Assembly (NCBI RefSeq): GCF_004522215.1
Contig: NZ_SDLR01000003.1
Span: 310,001-374,000 of the forward strand
DNA: 64,000 nucleotides
Source: Ammoniphilus sp. YIM 78166
Lineage (GTDB): Bacteria > Bacillota > Bacilli > Aneurinibacillales > RAOX-1
Direction: 5' to 3'
Shown here: in pieces, positions 25,859-35,454 of the stretch
Layout: each line of letters starts with the position of its first letter
How positions within the stretch are numbered: the first letter of the stretch is position 1
The notes under the pieces: generated by a model
Database searches by the model: none
The model's input: the letters and a program-made list of their open reading frames with translations, nothing else
Told to the model about the DNA's origin: nothing
Made by a program: the position numbers and the translations under genes

Positions 25859-27229
25859 ATGAAGGAGAACAAGCAGGATATGACGCTGTGGATGCTGGCA
25901 TGGCCTATCTTTCTGGAAATGCTGCTGCAGTTTTTGCTTGGGGCTGTAGACATCCTAATGGTGAGCGATATCTCGGATGATGCCGTCGCAGTCATTGGCA
26001 TTTCAACACAGCTGTTTAACGCGGCCAATATTCTGTTTATGGCAATAGCAAGCGGTGCAGGTATCTTGGTAGCCCAGAAGCTGGGGGCCAAAAGAATGGA
26101 GGACGCTCGGACCATCGGGATTATGGGCACTATGGTTTGTATGGGCATAGGTATGGTCTTAAGTGTTCTCCTTTTCTTTGGGGCAGGTTCGATTGCACAG
26201 CTGCTTCAGCTGCCAGTGGCGCTGCAGCCGCTTGGTGAAACGTATATCTCCATTGTAGGAGCTGGCATGGTGTTTATGGCCGCTATGGCGGTACTTGGCA
26301 CCATTATCCGAAACACCGGGAACACACGGGGACCCATGTATGTCTCGATCGGGATTAACATTATTCATGTCATTTTAAATTATGCTTTTATTTACGGCGC
26401 TTTTGGCTTTCCTCAGTGGGGCCTGGCAGGGGTTGCGTTATCGACAGCGATCAGCCGATTGATAGGAACGGTCATTTTGTTTGTGATGTTCCAAAACTCC
26501 TTCAGCAAGCAGGTGAGTTGGAAGGACTTAGGGGTATTTGACAAGCCTTTGTTTAAGGAAACCTTGAAGCTCAGCTGGCCACTAGGAGTCGGTATGTCCT
26601 CCTGGTGCTTTACCCAGTTGGTTATCTTTTCCTTTACAGCCATGCTCGGAGCAAAGGAGTTGAGTGCACGGACCTATTTGAACACCTTGGAATCCTTTTG
26701 CTTTCTCATTGGCTTTTCCATTGCAATGGCAGGTCAGATCTACATTGCACACTATTACGGATCCGGCTACTATAAAGAAACCTATCGAAGTGCCTATAAA
26801 GTCTTGTGGGTGGGACTTGGTCTCGTGATGGCCAATACCCTGCTGCTGGTTGTCGTCGGGAAACAAGCACTCATGCTGTTTACGGCCGACTTAGAAATTA
26901 TCGCATTAGGGGTGTCCTTATTAGCCGTCAATCTATTGCTGCAACCAGCCAAGATGCTCAATATGGCGATCGGCAGCGCCTTAAACGCGGTAGGCGACAC
27001 TCGCTTCAACATGATCATTGGGCTATTCTCCATGTGGTTAGTTGCTGTAGGCCTTTCCTATTATTTAGGCATTACGCTCGGGTGGGGATTATTCGGCATC
27101 TATGCAGCGATGATATTAGATGAACTCTTGAGAGGAGGACTCACCCTCCTTCGCTGGAGAGCCAAGAGGTTTATGAAAAAACCAGTGTTCAGGGAGGAAT
27201 TCAAAACACCATCTGAGGCGATTTCTTAG
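25859..27229 (+). CDS. MATE-family multidrug/Na+ or H+ antiporter
   Basis: A 456-residue protein with 12 hydrophobic helices in two similar halves. Residues near 10-45 (MLAWPIFLEMLLQFLLGAVD, then ILMVSDI) and the repeated counterpart around 240-300 fit the DinF/NorM-type MATE fold. It should export organic cations or drugs in exchange for Na+ or H+. The ATG at 25859 has GGAGG eight bases upstream; earlier in-frame codons have no site. The divergent AraC regulator probably controls it. Confidence 0.85.
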   Translation: MKENKQDMTLWMLAWPIFLEMLLQFLLGAVDILMVSDISDDAVAVIGISTQLFNAANILFMAIASGAGILVAQKLGAKRMEDARTIGIMGTMVCMGIGMVLSVLLFFGAGSIAQLLQLPVALQPLGETYISIVGAGMVFMAAMAVLGTIIRNTGNTRGPMYVSIGINIIHVILNYAFIYGAFGFPQWGLAGVALSTAISRLIGTVILFVMFQNSFSKQVSWKDLGVFDKPLFKETLKLSWPLGVGMSSWCFTQLVIFSFTAMLGAKELSARTYLNTLESFCFLIGFSIAMAGQIYIAHYYGSGYYKETYRSAYKVLWVGLGLVMANTLLLVVVGKQALMLFTADLEIIALGVSLLAVNLLLQPAKMLNMAIGSALNAVGDTRFNMIIGLFSMWLVAVGLSYYLGITLGWGLFGIYAAMILDELLRGGLTLLRWRAKRFMKKPVFREEFKTPSEAIS

Positions 27230-27254
27230 ATCTTGAATACGTAAAGGGAGTAGT

Positions 27255-27325
27255 GCCCGCTCATTTCCGTGGAACATGCAAATTCAGTCGTGTTCCACGA
27301 GAAAAAGCGGGCAGAATTTCGTTTT
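27255..27325 (+). terminator. Large nested hairpin terminator after the MATE gene
   Basis: GCCCGCT (27255) pairs with AGCGGGC (27306), and within it CGTGGAACA pairs with TGTTCCACG, around a 14-nt loop. A T-rich run (TTTCGTTTTT) follows. Confidence 0.7.
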
Positions 27326-27387
27326 TGAGTCTTGTATGCGCTTACGAATTTAGTTAATATGATAGATTAAGAGGGAGGAGAGAAGGG

Positions 27388-28365
27388 ATGTCGGACAAGA
27401 AGTGGAAGGTAGGACTCATTGCTCTCTCTATGATCGTGATCTATCTGTTTATTGGCTTTGCCATCAATGCTCGTACGATTGACAATGTCGTAGCCCTTCT
27501 GCGTGGAGCAGAGGTGAGCAGCTCCCAGCGCTATCATGTGGTTCTGATCGAACAGGAGCAGCGGCACCCTTACTGGCAATTGATAGAGAGAGGAGCCTTG
27601 GATGCTGCGAAAATATACGATCTTGAGCTAGAGTATACAGGCCCTGTTCGAAACAATATGGAGGAGCAAATCAAACTATTAGAAAAAGCGATCGCATCCA
27701 AAGTCGACGGCATTATTGTTCAAGGTCTGAATGACGAAAAATTTACGCCGGTGATCAATAAAGCGATTGATAAAGGAATTCCTGTGCTCACGATCGATAC
27801 CGATGCGCCGACAAGCAGACGGTTAACGTATGTAGGGACGGACAACTTCCGGGCTGGGAACCGGTTAGGACATATGGTCGTTCAGGCAACAGGAGGACAA
27901 GGCAAAATCGGTGTCCTCATCGGGAGTGATAAAGCGGAAAACCAGATGCTCCGGCTCAATGGGTTGAAGCATGTGATCGATCAATTTCCTGGTCTTGAGA
28001 TTGTCGCGGTGCGTCCCTCCAATATTTCTCGAATCGAAGCGGTGGAACAGGCGATCGCGGTGCTCGCTCAACACCCCGAGATTGATACGATGGTAGGGAC
28101 CAGCGCACTGGATGCCTTGGGGATGGTTCAAGCGAAAAATCATGTGGGCCGATATGAGATACGGATCATCGGATTTGATGACTTGCCCGAGACGTTGGAC
28201 GGCATTAGAAAAGGAGAAATTGTATCCACACTGGCACAAAAGCCCTACCTGATGGGATACGATTCCATTCGTCTGCTCCACGACCATTTCCGGGGAAGGC
28301 CCTTGCCAAAAGAGCATTATACCGAGGTTGAAGTGATCAACGCAAGCCACGCAAGGAGGGAGTGA
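27388..28365 (+). CDS. Membrane-anchored periplasmic-type sugar sensor, XylFII-like
   Basis: A 325-residue protein with a single N-terminal membrane helix (residues 9-28) and an extracellular type-I sugar-binding fold: YHVVLIEQEQRHPYWQLIER, GIIVQGLN, VLTIDTDAP, YVGTDNFRAG and IIGFDDLPETLDGIRKGEI. It has no lipobox, so it stays tethered. The layout, with LytS kinase and YesN regulator next and a xylose-type ABC system after that, matches the XylFII-LytS-YesN xylose sensor described in Clostridium. It overlaps the kinase region start by a few bases. The ligand is probably a pentose. Confidence 0.75.
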   Translation: MSDKKWKVGLIALSMIVIYLFIGFAINARTIDNVVALLRGAEVSSSQRYHVVLIEQEQRHPYWQLIERGALDAAKIYDLELEYTGPVRNNMEEQIKLLEKAIASKVDGIIVQGLNDEKFTPVINKAIDKGIPVLTIDTDAPTSRRLTYVGTDNFRAGNRLGHMVVQATGGQGKIGVLIGSDKAENQMLRLNGLKHVIDQFPGLEIVAVRPSNISRIEAVEQAIAVLAQHPEIDTMVGTSALDALGMVQAKNHVGRYEIRIIGFDDLPETLDGIRKGEIVSTLAQKPYLMGYDSIRLLHDHFRGRPLPKEHYTEVEVINASHARRE

Positions 28366-28370
28366 AGACG

Positions 28371-29804
28371 ATGACAATACGAACAAAGCTTTTCATTTTC
28401 ATTCCCTTGATCGTCATCCTCATGAATGTCGTTTCTTACTTTATTTTTGACAGCAGTAAAAAAGTCCAAGAAAGCTATAATCTGATGATGGATCGGATAC
28501 TGCTTTACAAGCAAATTAGCCATGAAACACAGGAGAGTCTAAGGTATTTCAGCCACTTTTTTCTGCGGCTGGATCAAGACAGTTTTCTGGAATTTAATAA
28601 ACACACCAAGGAGCTGGAGAGGCTCAGGTTCCGGCTGCTTGCACAAAAAAAGACAGAACTCAACCATGTTCAAATCCGCAACTACGCCAATCTCATCGAG
28701 ACGTTCTTAGAACAAGTGCAAGGGACAACCGCGACCATGAATAAGGAGGGCATCAACAACAATACCCATTTGTATATGGAAGCCGAGAAAACCTCTCGCT
28801 TCATTGCGGAGCATGGCCAGGCGCTAGTCGATTTGGAGTTGAGCTATTATCAGCCAATCTATCAGGAGATTATTCACGCGACTGACCGGATGAATCTATT
28901 GGGCGCCTTGCTGTTTATTACGTCCACCCTGCTGAGTATTACGTTTGCAATTTGGCTCTCTCGTTCGATTACCGCTCCGATCCGAAGACTGGTGGCTACA
29001 GCCAAACAGATCGCGAAAGGCAATCTGGACACCAAAGCGCCGGAGTTGGGAAGCACGGATGAAATTGGGATTCTTTGCCGGACGTTTAATCGCATGCTCG
29101 AAAACGTCAAGGACCTAATGGAGAAAAATTTGGAGGGCATCGAAAAAGACCGAATGGTCAAGGAATTTGAGCTGAAAGCGCTGCAGAGCCAAATTAATCC
29201 CCATTTTTTGTTTAATACCTTAAATGTCATCTCCAAGCTGGCCTATATCGAGGGAGCAGAGAAAACAAGCGATTTAACTATCTCCGTGTCCCGACTGATC
29301 CGCTATAACCTGCGCAAGCTCGATCAAGCGGTGACCCTGCGTGATGAGGTGGAGCATGCGAAGGAGTACTTTTCCATTCAAAAAGCAAGGTTCAGGGACC
29401 GGGTTTCCTTTGAACTCGACATCGATGACAGGGCACTCGAACAAGCGGTTCCTTGTCTGACTCTGCAGCCTATTTTAGAAAACGCTTTTATGCATGGGAT
29501 TGAAGAAAAGGAAGAAGGTGCGGTGCTGAAACTCACGGTTCACTATGTCGATTCTCACGTTCGGGTGGAGGTTGCTGACAATGGAGTCGGGATGACGGAG
29601 GAAACGCGAAAAAAACTGCTTCAATTGAATGCAGAAGGGCCGAGCGGCCAACGCTCAGGTCACTCGACTGGGCTCGGAACTCACAATGTGTTCAAGCGAT
29701 TGGATCATTTCTTCGAAGGCAAGCAAACCATTGAGGTGCTGAGCGGAATCAACGAAGGGACATCCGTGATTTTTCGGCTCCCCAACCGATCGTACCAGCC
29801 GTAA
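28371..29804 (+). CDS. LytS/YesM-type sensor histidine kinase
   Basis: A 477-residue kinase with two membrane helices (about 6-24 and 180-200) around a helical extracellular domain, a HAMP region (about 200-255), and the HPK7-type kinase core. The phosphorylated His lies in LQSQINPHFLFNTLNVISKL. The ATPase N-box is LQPILENAFMHGIEEK, and the G-boxes are VADNGVGM and GLGTHNVFKRL. The ATG at 28371 has AAGGAGGG ten bases upstream; the GTG three codons earlier is too close. It would pair with the XylFII-like sensor as a heteromeric receptor. Confidence 0.85.
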   Translation: MTIRTKLFIFIPLIVILMNVVSYFIFDSSKKVQESYNLMMDRILLYKQISHETQESLRYFSHFFLRLDQDSFLEFNKHTKELERLRFRLLAQKKTELNHVQIRNYANLIETFLEQVQGTTATMNKEGINNNTHLYMEAEKTSRFIAEHGQALVDLELSYYQPIYQEIIHATDRMNLLGALLFITSTLLSITFAIWLSRSITAPIRRLVATAKQIAKGNLDTKAPELGSTDEIGILCRTFNRMLENVKDLMEKNLEGIEKDRMVKEFELKALQSQINPHFLFNTLNVISKLAYIEGAEKTSDLTISVSRLIRYNLRKLDQAVTLRDEVEHAKEYFSIQKARFRDRVSFELDIDDRALEQAVPCLTLQPILENAFMHGIEEKEEGAVLKLTVHYVDSHVRVEVADNGVGMTEETRKKLLQLNAEGPSGQRSGHSTGLGTHNVFKRLDHFFEGKQTIEVLSGINEGTSVIFRLPNRSYQP

Positions 29805-29822
29805 GAAAGGAGAAGGTGGAGC

Positions 29823-31394
29823 ATGTACCGATTGCTTATTGCAGATGATGAGGTGTTGGAACGCGAAGGCCTCGAGCTCATGGTGGGCCGCTTGTTGCCG
29901 GGGAAATTTGAAATCTACCATGCGGACAACGGACGGAAGGCAATCCAGGTTGCAGAGGAGCATCGCCCGGATATCATTTTCATGGATATTAAAATGCCAG
30001 GGATTCAAGGGTTAGAAGCGATCAAGGAAATTCTCAAGCGGCATACAGGAGCCAAGATTGTCCTGGTCACGGCTTTTGACTATTTTGTTTACGCCAAGGA
30101 AGCGGTTGCCCTAGGGGTCAAGGATTATATCCTAAAACCCGCAAAAAAAGAGCAAATCCTCGAAATGTTGCAACGGATGATCTCGGAGCTGGAGGAAGAA
30201 AAAAAGAAAAGGCAAGAGGAGCTGGAGTTAAAAGAGAGGCTTTCCCAGCTGCGCCCTTTAATTGAAAATGAATTTGCCATTATGCTGATGCTGGATTATG
30301 TACAGGAAGTCGATCTTCGCCACGTAGCAGACATGCTGGATTGTGATTGGAGCTGGGGCTACGCCATGGTATTTTCCCTTGTGACGGATCAAGCCCCGCT
30401 TGACCTGAATAAAAAGGAGTGCTACGAGTCCATTAAAAGCTACATCAAGCCCCAGTTGCCTTGCCTGGTAAGTCCTTTGATCGGAAGTCAACTGGCTTTG
30501 TTTGTTCCGTCCGAGCCTGGTATCTCCTCCTATTCCCATCGGATCAAGTCGCTCCAGTGGGGGAAAAAGCTGCAGGACAAGCTCGAAGCAGAGCTTAAGC
30601 TCTCAAGTGTGATCGGCATCGGGTCGATTCAGGAAGGGATCGAGGGACTTCGCCAATCCTATCATCAAGCCATGTTGGTCTCAACTGACCCGACGGCGAT
30701 GGGGAGCATCCGTCACTATGATGATGTAGCGCAAGGAGTAAAAAAACTGCTTTTTTCACTCAACGACGAGAAGCAGCTGTTTGATGCCGTACATCGCTTA
30801 CACAAACAAGAGGCCCATGATAAGCTTACTGTGATGCTGGATAAGCTGGGCAGAAACGTTGACCTGGCGAGATGGCGAAAAGAAATCACCTACCTTTTCG
30901 AATCGCTGACCAAGCAATTTCTCCAGCAAGGGATCAAAGTGGAGGCGCATGCTGACTTTTCCTCGGTTTGTCAGATCGAAGAGCTGCGCCAGGCAAGCGT
31001 CGAACGGTTGGATGAGCTGATCCGGGTCGTCAAGGACGAGAGAGAAAAGCGCAGTGCGACGGTGATCGATCGGGCCAAAGCCTATATTGATGATCAGTAC
31101 AGAGAGGAGATCTCGATGGAACAGGTGGCGGAGTATGTCAGCTTAAGCCCCTATTACTTCAGTAAACTGTTTAAAGTGCAAATCGGGGAAACCTTTATTG
31201 ATTATCTAACTCAACTGCGGATTGAGGAAGCCAAGAAATTGATGTTAAATCCTGAATACAGCTTGAAGGAAATCTGCTACGATGTCGGTTATAAGGACCC
31301 GAATTATTTTAGCCGCGTGTTTAAAAAAGTTACCGGAACGACCCCCAAGGAATATCGACAAAACGAGCTTGAAGAAAAGTCCTGGTCATCATGA
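29823..31394 (+). CDS. YesN-type response regulator with AraC DNA-binding domain
   Basis: A 523-residue regulator. The receiver domain (1-120) carries phospho-acceptor Asp55 in IIFMDIKMPG and the conserved Lys of YILKPAKK. A linker with a coiled-coil piece (about 128-150) is followed by a variable domain to about 410. The AraC double HTH is at about 420-517 (VAEYVSLSPYYFSKLFKVQI and ICYDVGYKDPNYFSRVFKKV). It lies 18 bases after the kinase and likely activates the xylFGH genes that follow. A terminator overlaps its end. Confidence 0.85.
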   Translation: MYRLLIADDEVLEREGLELMVGRLLPGKFEIYHADNGRKAIQVAEEHRPDIIFMDIKMPGIQGLEAIKEILKRHTGAKIVLVTAFDYFVYAKEAVALGVKDYILKPAKKEQILEMLQRMISELEEEKKKRQEELELKERLSQLRPLIENEFAIMLMLDYVQEVDLRHVADMLDCDWSWGYAMVFSLVTDQAPLDLNKKECYESIKSYIKPQLPCLVSPLIGSQLALFVPSEPGISSYSHRIKSLQWGKKLQDKLEAELKLSSVIGIGSIQEGIEGLRQSYHQAMLVSTDPTAMGSIRHYDDVAQGVKKLLFSLNDEKQLFDAVHRLHKQEAHDKLTVMLDKLGRNVDLARWRKEITYLFESLTKQFLQQGIKVEAHADFSSVCQIEELRQASVERLDELIRVVKDEREKRSATVIDRAKAYIDDQYREEISMEQVAEYVSLSPYYFSKLFKVQIGETFIDYLTQLRIEEAKKLMLNPEYSLKEICYDVGYKDPNYFSRVFKKVTGTTPKEYRQNELEEKSWSS

Positions 31395-31406
31395 CAGGAC
31401 TTTTTT
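31374..31406 (+). terminator. Intrinsic terminator at the end of the YesN gene
   Basis: AAAGTCCTG and TCAT pair with ATGA and CAGGACTTT around a single base, followed by TTTG. It overlaps the last codons of the regulator gene and separates the sensor unit from the transport unit. Confidence 0.8.
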
Positions 31407-31534
31407 GTGTTCAAGACAAAATAGTCCTAGTGATGTTGAAACCGATATCACTCCCGCAAAAAAAGTGAAGCGACTAGACAAAGGAGTGCAGGTCATCCTG
31501 GTATCAGGCTGAGAACTCCGATGCTAAGATTAAG

Positions 31535-31550
31535 TTGTAAGCGTGATCAT
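31535..31550 (+). promoter_or_regulatory. Candidate cre (CcpA) site upstream of xylF
   Basis: TTGTAAGCGTGATCAT matches the cre consensus WTGNNARCGNWWWCAW with one mismatch. It lies about 30 bases before the xylF ATG, within the promoter or leader region. Carbon catabolite repression of a pentose transporter would be expected. Confidence 0.5.
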
Positions 31551-31580
31551 GATAAAGGAAATCAAAGGGGGATCATTCGT

Positions 31581-32681
31581 ATGTTGAAATGGGGAAGAAG
31601 TCTTAGCTTAAGTACGGCTGCTTTATTGTTGGCAGCCTCCCTGACCGGTTGTGGAGTCGTTTCGAGCGGAGATAAGCCGGCTACCAATTCCGGAGAGCAA
31701 ACACAGACCAAATCTGCAGATGACAAGATTGTAATTGGAATGTCCATGGATACGCTGAAAGAAGAACGCTGGCAAAAAGACCGCGACATTTTTGTGGCGA
31801 AGGTGCAAGAATTGGGCGGTGAAGTCAAAGTGCTAGCGGCAGATGGAAACGATGCCACGCAATTAAGCCAAGCGGAACAGCTGATTTCCCAAGGGGTTGA
31901 TGTTCTCGTCGTCATCCCGCATAACGCGGAAGCGTCTGCACCGATTGTAGATAAAGCGCATAAAGAGGGCATCAAAGTCATCTCCTACGACCGACTCATT
32001 AAAAATTCCGACGTGGATTACTATCTTTCCTTTGAAAACGTTCGGGTAGGGGAAATGCAGGCTCAAGCCATCGTTGAAAAGGCACCGAAAGGAAACTATG
32101 TGTATATCGGTGGAGCGGACACCGACAATAACGCCCACATGTTTAAAGAAGGGGCAATGAACGTGCTGAAACCGTTGGTAGAAAAGGGAGACATCAAGAT
32201 CGTTTACGATCAATTTTCTAAAGATTGGAAACCCGAAGAAGCTTTGAAAAACATGGAAAATGCGCTAACTGCTAACAACAACGACGTCCAGGCCGTTGTC
32301 GCGGCCAATGACGGGACCGCAGGCGGAGCGATCCAAGCCTTGAACGCACAAGGCTTAGTTGGCAAGGTTCCGGTATCTGGCCAAGATGCGGATATGGCCG
32401 CGGTTCAGCGGATTGCTGAAGGTAAGCAAACCATGACAGTTTACAAGCCGATCACGGCCATTGCAACCAAAGCTGCGGAGATGGCGGTGACTTTAGCCAA
32501 AGGGGAAACCGTACAAGCGGATAAGAAAGTCAACAACGGCAAGATTGAAGTTCCTTCCATCCTGCTAGACCCGATTTCGGTGAATCAAGACAACTTGGTC
32601 GACACCGTGATCAAAGACGGATTCCATAAAGTCGAAGATGTGTTCAAAAATGTTCCTAAGGATCAATGGCCAAAGCAATAG
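31581..32681 (+). CDS. xylF: Xylose-type ABC transporter substrate-binding lipoprotein
   Basis: A 366-residue extracellular lipoprotein: signal peptide with lipobox LTGC near residue 25, a Ser/Thr/Gln linker to about 45, then a type-I sugar-binding fold. Segments such as VISYDRLIKNSDVDYYLSFE and AAVVAANDGTAGGAI-like regions are typical of XylF. The ATG at 31581 follows AAAGGGGG nine bases upstream; upstream in-frame codons lack a site and would spoil the signal peptide. It delivers a pentose, probably xylose, to XylGH. A strong hairpin between it and xylG may raise its share of the transcript. Confidence 0.85.
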   Translation: MLKWGRSLSLSTAALLLAASLTGCGVVSSGDKPATNSGEQTQTKSADDKIVIGMSMDTLKEERWQKDRDIFVAKVQELGGEVKVLAADGNDATQLSQAEQLISQGVDVLVVIPHNAEASAPIVDKAHKEGIKVISYDRLIKNSDVDYYLSFENVRVGEMQAQAIVEKAPKGNYVYIGGADTDNNAHMFKEGAMNVLKPLVEKGDIKIVYDQFSKDWKPEEALKNMENALTANNNDVQAVVAANDGTAGGAIQALNAQGLVGKVPVSGQDADMAAVQRIAEGKQTMTVYKPITAIATKAAEMAVTLAKGETVQADKKVNNGKIEVPSILLDPISVNQDNLVDTVIKDGFHKVEDVFKNVPKDQWPKQ

Positions 32682-32692
32682 CAGCAGGTGTG

Positions 32693-32723
32693 GAGTATAG
32701 GGCAGCCCGGCTGTTCTATACTC
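32693..32723 (+). promoter_or_regulatory. Strong intercistronic hairpin between xylF and xylG
   Basis: GAGTATAG pairs with CTATACTC, and inside it CAGCC pairs with GGCTG, leaving almost no loop. A second small hairpin CTATC/GATAG follows. No T-run of terminator quality follows at once. Such hairpins often protect the upstream binding-protein mRNA or allow partial read-through, giving more binding protein than transporter. Confidence 0.65.
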
Positions 32724-32749
32724 TATCTTTTGATAGAGGAGTGAACGAA

Positions 32750-34258
32750 GTGTACGCATTGGAAATGGTTGACATTACAAAAGAGTTTCCAGGGGTTAGG
32801 GCCTTAGACCGAGTGAATTTCAAGGTAAAAAAAGGAGAAATCCATGCCCTCTGCGGAGAAAACGGGGCAGGCAAGTCGACGTTAATGAAAGTGCTCAGTG
32901 GTCTTTATCCAGCAGGGACGTATACGGGCGAGATCCGAATCGATGCTGAGAAAAAAGAGTTTCATAAGATCAGCGATGCCGAACAAGCGGGGATCACGAT
33001 TATCCACCAGGAGCTGGCATTAGTGAAGGACATGACCGTCGGTGAGAACATTTTCCTTGGCGCCGAACCGACGAAGCGAGGGGTCATACAGTGGGATGAG
33101 CTGTATCACCACGCGGGAAAATGGCTAAAGACGGTCGGTCTCCATATCAGCCCTGATACCAAAATTGGAACACTCGGGATTGGCCAGCAGCAGCTCGTCG
33201 AAATTGCCAAGGCACTGTCTAAAAATACGAAGATCCTCATCCTTGACGAACCCACCGCTGCTCTCACCGAGAGTGAAGTGGACATCTTGATCGGGATTCT
33301 CAACCAGCTGAGAGAAGAAGGAGTCTCTTGTATTTATATCTCACACAAGATGCCGGAAGTTTTCCGTCTCGCCGACAGCATTACCATTCTCCGCGATGGC
33401 CAGACGATCGCGACTCTAGATCGTAAAGAGGCTGATGATGACAAAGTGGTTTCCTTGATGGTCGGAAGGGAGTTAACCGAGCGATATCCACGCGTGGAAC
33501 ACGTGCCAAAAGAGACGGTGCTTGAGGTTCGCCACTATTCCGTATGGCATCAGGATAAACCTGACCAGCAAGTGATTCGAAAAGTGAGCTTTTCCCTGCG
33601 AAAAGGGGAAATCCTCGGCATCGCGGGGCTCATGGGAGCCGGCCGAAGCGAATTGGTGATGAGCTTGTTCGGGGCTTATGGAGGAAAAGCGGAAGGCGAG
33701 ATTTTGATCAACAATCGGCCCGTGCGTATCCAGTCCGTCTCGGATGCAATCAAGGAAGGTCTTGCCTTAGTCACCGAGGATCGCAAGCGATTAGGCTTGG
33801 TGTTGGGGATGGATATCAAGACAAATACGTCCATGGCGACCCTAAGTAAAGTAAGCAAGTGGGGAGTCATTGATGCCAATGAAGAGATTAAGTGGGGACA
33901 GAAGTATGTCAAAGACCTAAGAACGAAAACCGCTTCCCTTGAAACGCCCGTCGGGACCCTTTCGGGAGGGAACCAGCAAAAGGTCGTCATTGCCAAGTGG
34001 CTGATGTCAGATCCCAAGGTGCTGATTCTCGATGAACCCACTCGAGGAATCGACGTAGGGGCTAAATACGAGATTTACAACCTCATGAACCAGTTGGTCG
34101 ATCAAGGAGTGGCGATCATTATGATTTCCTCAGAGCTTCCGGAGGTATTGGGCATGAGCGACCGGATCCTCGTGATGAGTGAAGGTCAGTTTGTCAAGGA
34201 ACTGGATTGGCGTGAAGCCACGCAAGAAAATATTATGTTAGCGGCAACAGGAGGGTAA
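32750..34258 (+). CDS. xylG: Xylose-type ABC transporter, double ATPase
   Basis: A 502-residue protein with two ATPase halves. First half: Walker A GENGAGKST near residue 40-48, signature region LGIGQQQLVEIAKALS, Walker B ILILDEPTAALTESE. Second half: degenerate Walker A GLMGAGRSE, signature LSGGNQQKV, Walker B VLILDEPTRGIDVG. This is the sugar (CUT2) transporter pattern. Start chosen at GTG 32750, eight bases after GAGGAG; upstream in-frame codons run through the hairpin. It powers import through XylH, which follows after 5 bases. Confidence 0.9.
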   Translation: MYALEMVDITKEFPGVRALDRVNFKVKKGEIHALCGENGAGKSTLMKVLSGLYPAGTYTGEIRIDAEKKEFHKISDAEQAGITIIHQELALVKDMTVGENIFLGAEPTKRGVIQWDELYHHAGKWLKTVGLHISPDTKIGTLGIGQQQLVEIAKALSKNTKILILDEPTAALTESEVDILIGILNQLREEGVSCIYISHKMPEVFRLADSITILRDGQTIATLDRKEADDDKVVSLMVGRELTERYPRVEHVPKETVLEVRHYSVWHQDKPDQQVIRKVSFSLRKGEILGIAGLMGAGRSELVMSLFGAYGGKAEGEILINNRPVRIQSVSDAIKEGLALVTEDRKRLGLVLGMDIKTNTSMATLSKVSKWGVIDANEEIKWGQKYVKDLRTKTASLETPVGTLSGGNQQKVVIAKWLMSDPKVLILDEPTRGIDVGAKYEIYNLMNQLVDQGVAIIMISSELPEVLGMSDRILVMSEGQFVKELDWREATQENIMLAATGG

Positions 34259-34263
34259 AACGC

Positions 34264-35442
34264 ATGGAAATGAAAACGGAAATCAACGCTTCCAAACCAA
34301 GTGGACTAAAGAGTATCTTGGGTAAAATGGACGTTCGAGCCTACACGATGGTCGCCGCCGTAGTCCTGATCTGGATATTCTTCGGCCTAATGCATGACAC
34401 GTTTTTAACCGCACGGAACTTATCTAATTTATTCACGCAAATGTCAGTGACCGCCATTCTCGCCATCGGGATGGTTCTGGTCATTGTGGCCGGCCATATC
34501 GACTTGTCCGTTGGTTCCCTTGTCGGCCTTACAGGCGGTGTGGCCTCGATCCTCAGCAATTGGCTGGGGATGCCTACCTCGGTTGTAATTATCGGTACTC
34601 TCGTCGTTGGAGCCTTGCTTGGCATGTTCCAAGGCTGGCTTGTGGCTTATCAGGCGATCCCCGCCTTTATCGTCACCTTAGGGGGGATGATGGTGTTCCG
34701 CGGGGCACTGATGGGAGTCACCAAGTCCTCGACCATTTCCATCTCCGACCCGGCGTTTGCGCTCTTGGGAAATGCGTACTTCGCCGCGGGATTTGGCTTA
34801 ATTCTTGCCGTCCTTGCTATTGGGGCCATTCTATGGTCCACCTTGAAGAAAAGAAAGTCTCGGGAGAAGTATGGCTTCGACGTCGCTCCAATGGGGGTCG
34901 ATCTGACGAAAATCGGATTTATTAGCTTGCTTGTAATCTCCTTTGTCCTGCTCATGAACAGCTATAAAGGCATTCCTTTTCCGATCATTTTTGTCATTAT
35001 TCTCGCACTCGTCTTCAGTTTCCTGGCCAATCAAACCTCCTTTGGCCGCCATATCTATGCCATTGGGGGAAACCCAGATGCCGCACGCTTGTCTGGGGTG
35101 AACATCCGCAAGAAAACGATGCTCGTCTTCCTGCTCAGCGGCTTGCTGGCGTCGATCGCTTCCTTGGTTCTGACGTCCCGCTTGTCTTCGGCTACCATTT
35201 CCGCAGGACAAATGTATGAGCTCGATGCTATTGCCGCATGCGTGATCGGGGGAACCTCCTTAATGGGCGGATCCGGTACGATCCTAGGGGCGATCATCGG
35301 AGCCTTAATCATGACTTCCCTGGATAATGGGATGTCCCTAATGGGCTTGGAGTCTTTTTGGCAATATGTAGTTAAGGGAAGTATACTAGTAGCTGCCGTG
35401 TGGTTGGATATTTCCAGCCGCAAGAAAAAAGCAACCAAATAA
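34264..35442 (+). CDS. xylH: Xylose-type ABC transporter permease
   Basis: A 392-residue membrane protein with about ten helices of the BPD_transp_2 (RbsC/XylH) type. The conserved stretch GHIDLSVGSLVGLTGGVASI (residues 79-98) and, later, YAIGGNPDAARLSGVNI are clear family signatures. Its length fits XylH rather than the shorter RbsC. It forms the channel for XylFG. It follows xylG by 5 bases and precedes the two dehydrogenase genes in the same operon. Confidence 0.9.
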   Translation: MEMKTEINASKPSGLKSILGKMDVRAYTMVAAVVLIWIFFGLMHDTFLTARNLSNLFTQMSVTAILAIGMVLVIVAGHIDLSVGSLVGLTGGVASILSNWLGMPTSVVIIGTLVVGALLGMFQGWLVAYQAIPAFIVTLGGMMVFRGALMGVTKSSTISISDPAFALLGNAYFAAGFGLILAVLAIGAILWSTLKKRKSREKYGFDVAPMGVDLTKIGFISLLVISFVLLMNSYKGIPFPIIFVIILALVFSFLANQTSFGRHIYAIGGNPDAARLSGVNIRKKTMLVFLLSGLLASIASLVLTSRLSSATISAGQMYELDAIAACVIGGTSLMGGSGTILGAIIGALIMTSLDNGMSLMGLESFWQYVVKGSILVAAVWLDISSRKKKATK

Positions 35443-35454
35443 GGAGGAGTTCCA

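Noticed and set aside
34341-35438. Several long minus-strand frames opposite xylH
   Set aside because: They mirror a GC-rich third-position coding frame on the plus strand and have no starts with ribosome sites.
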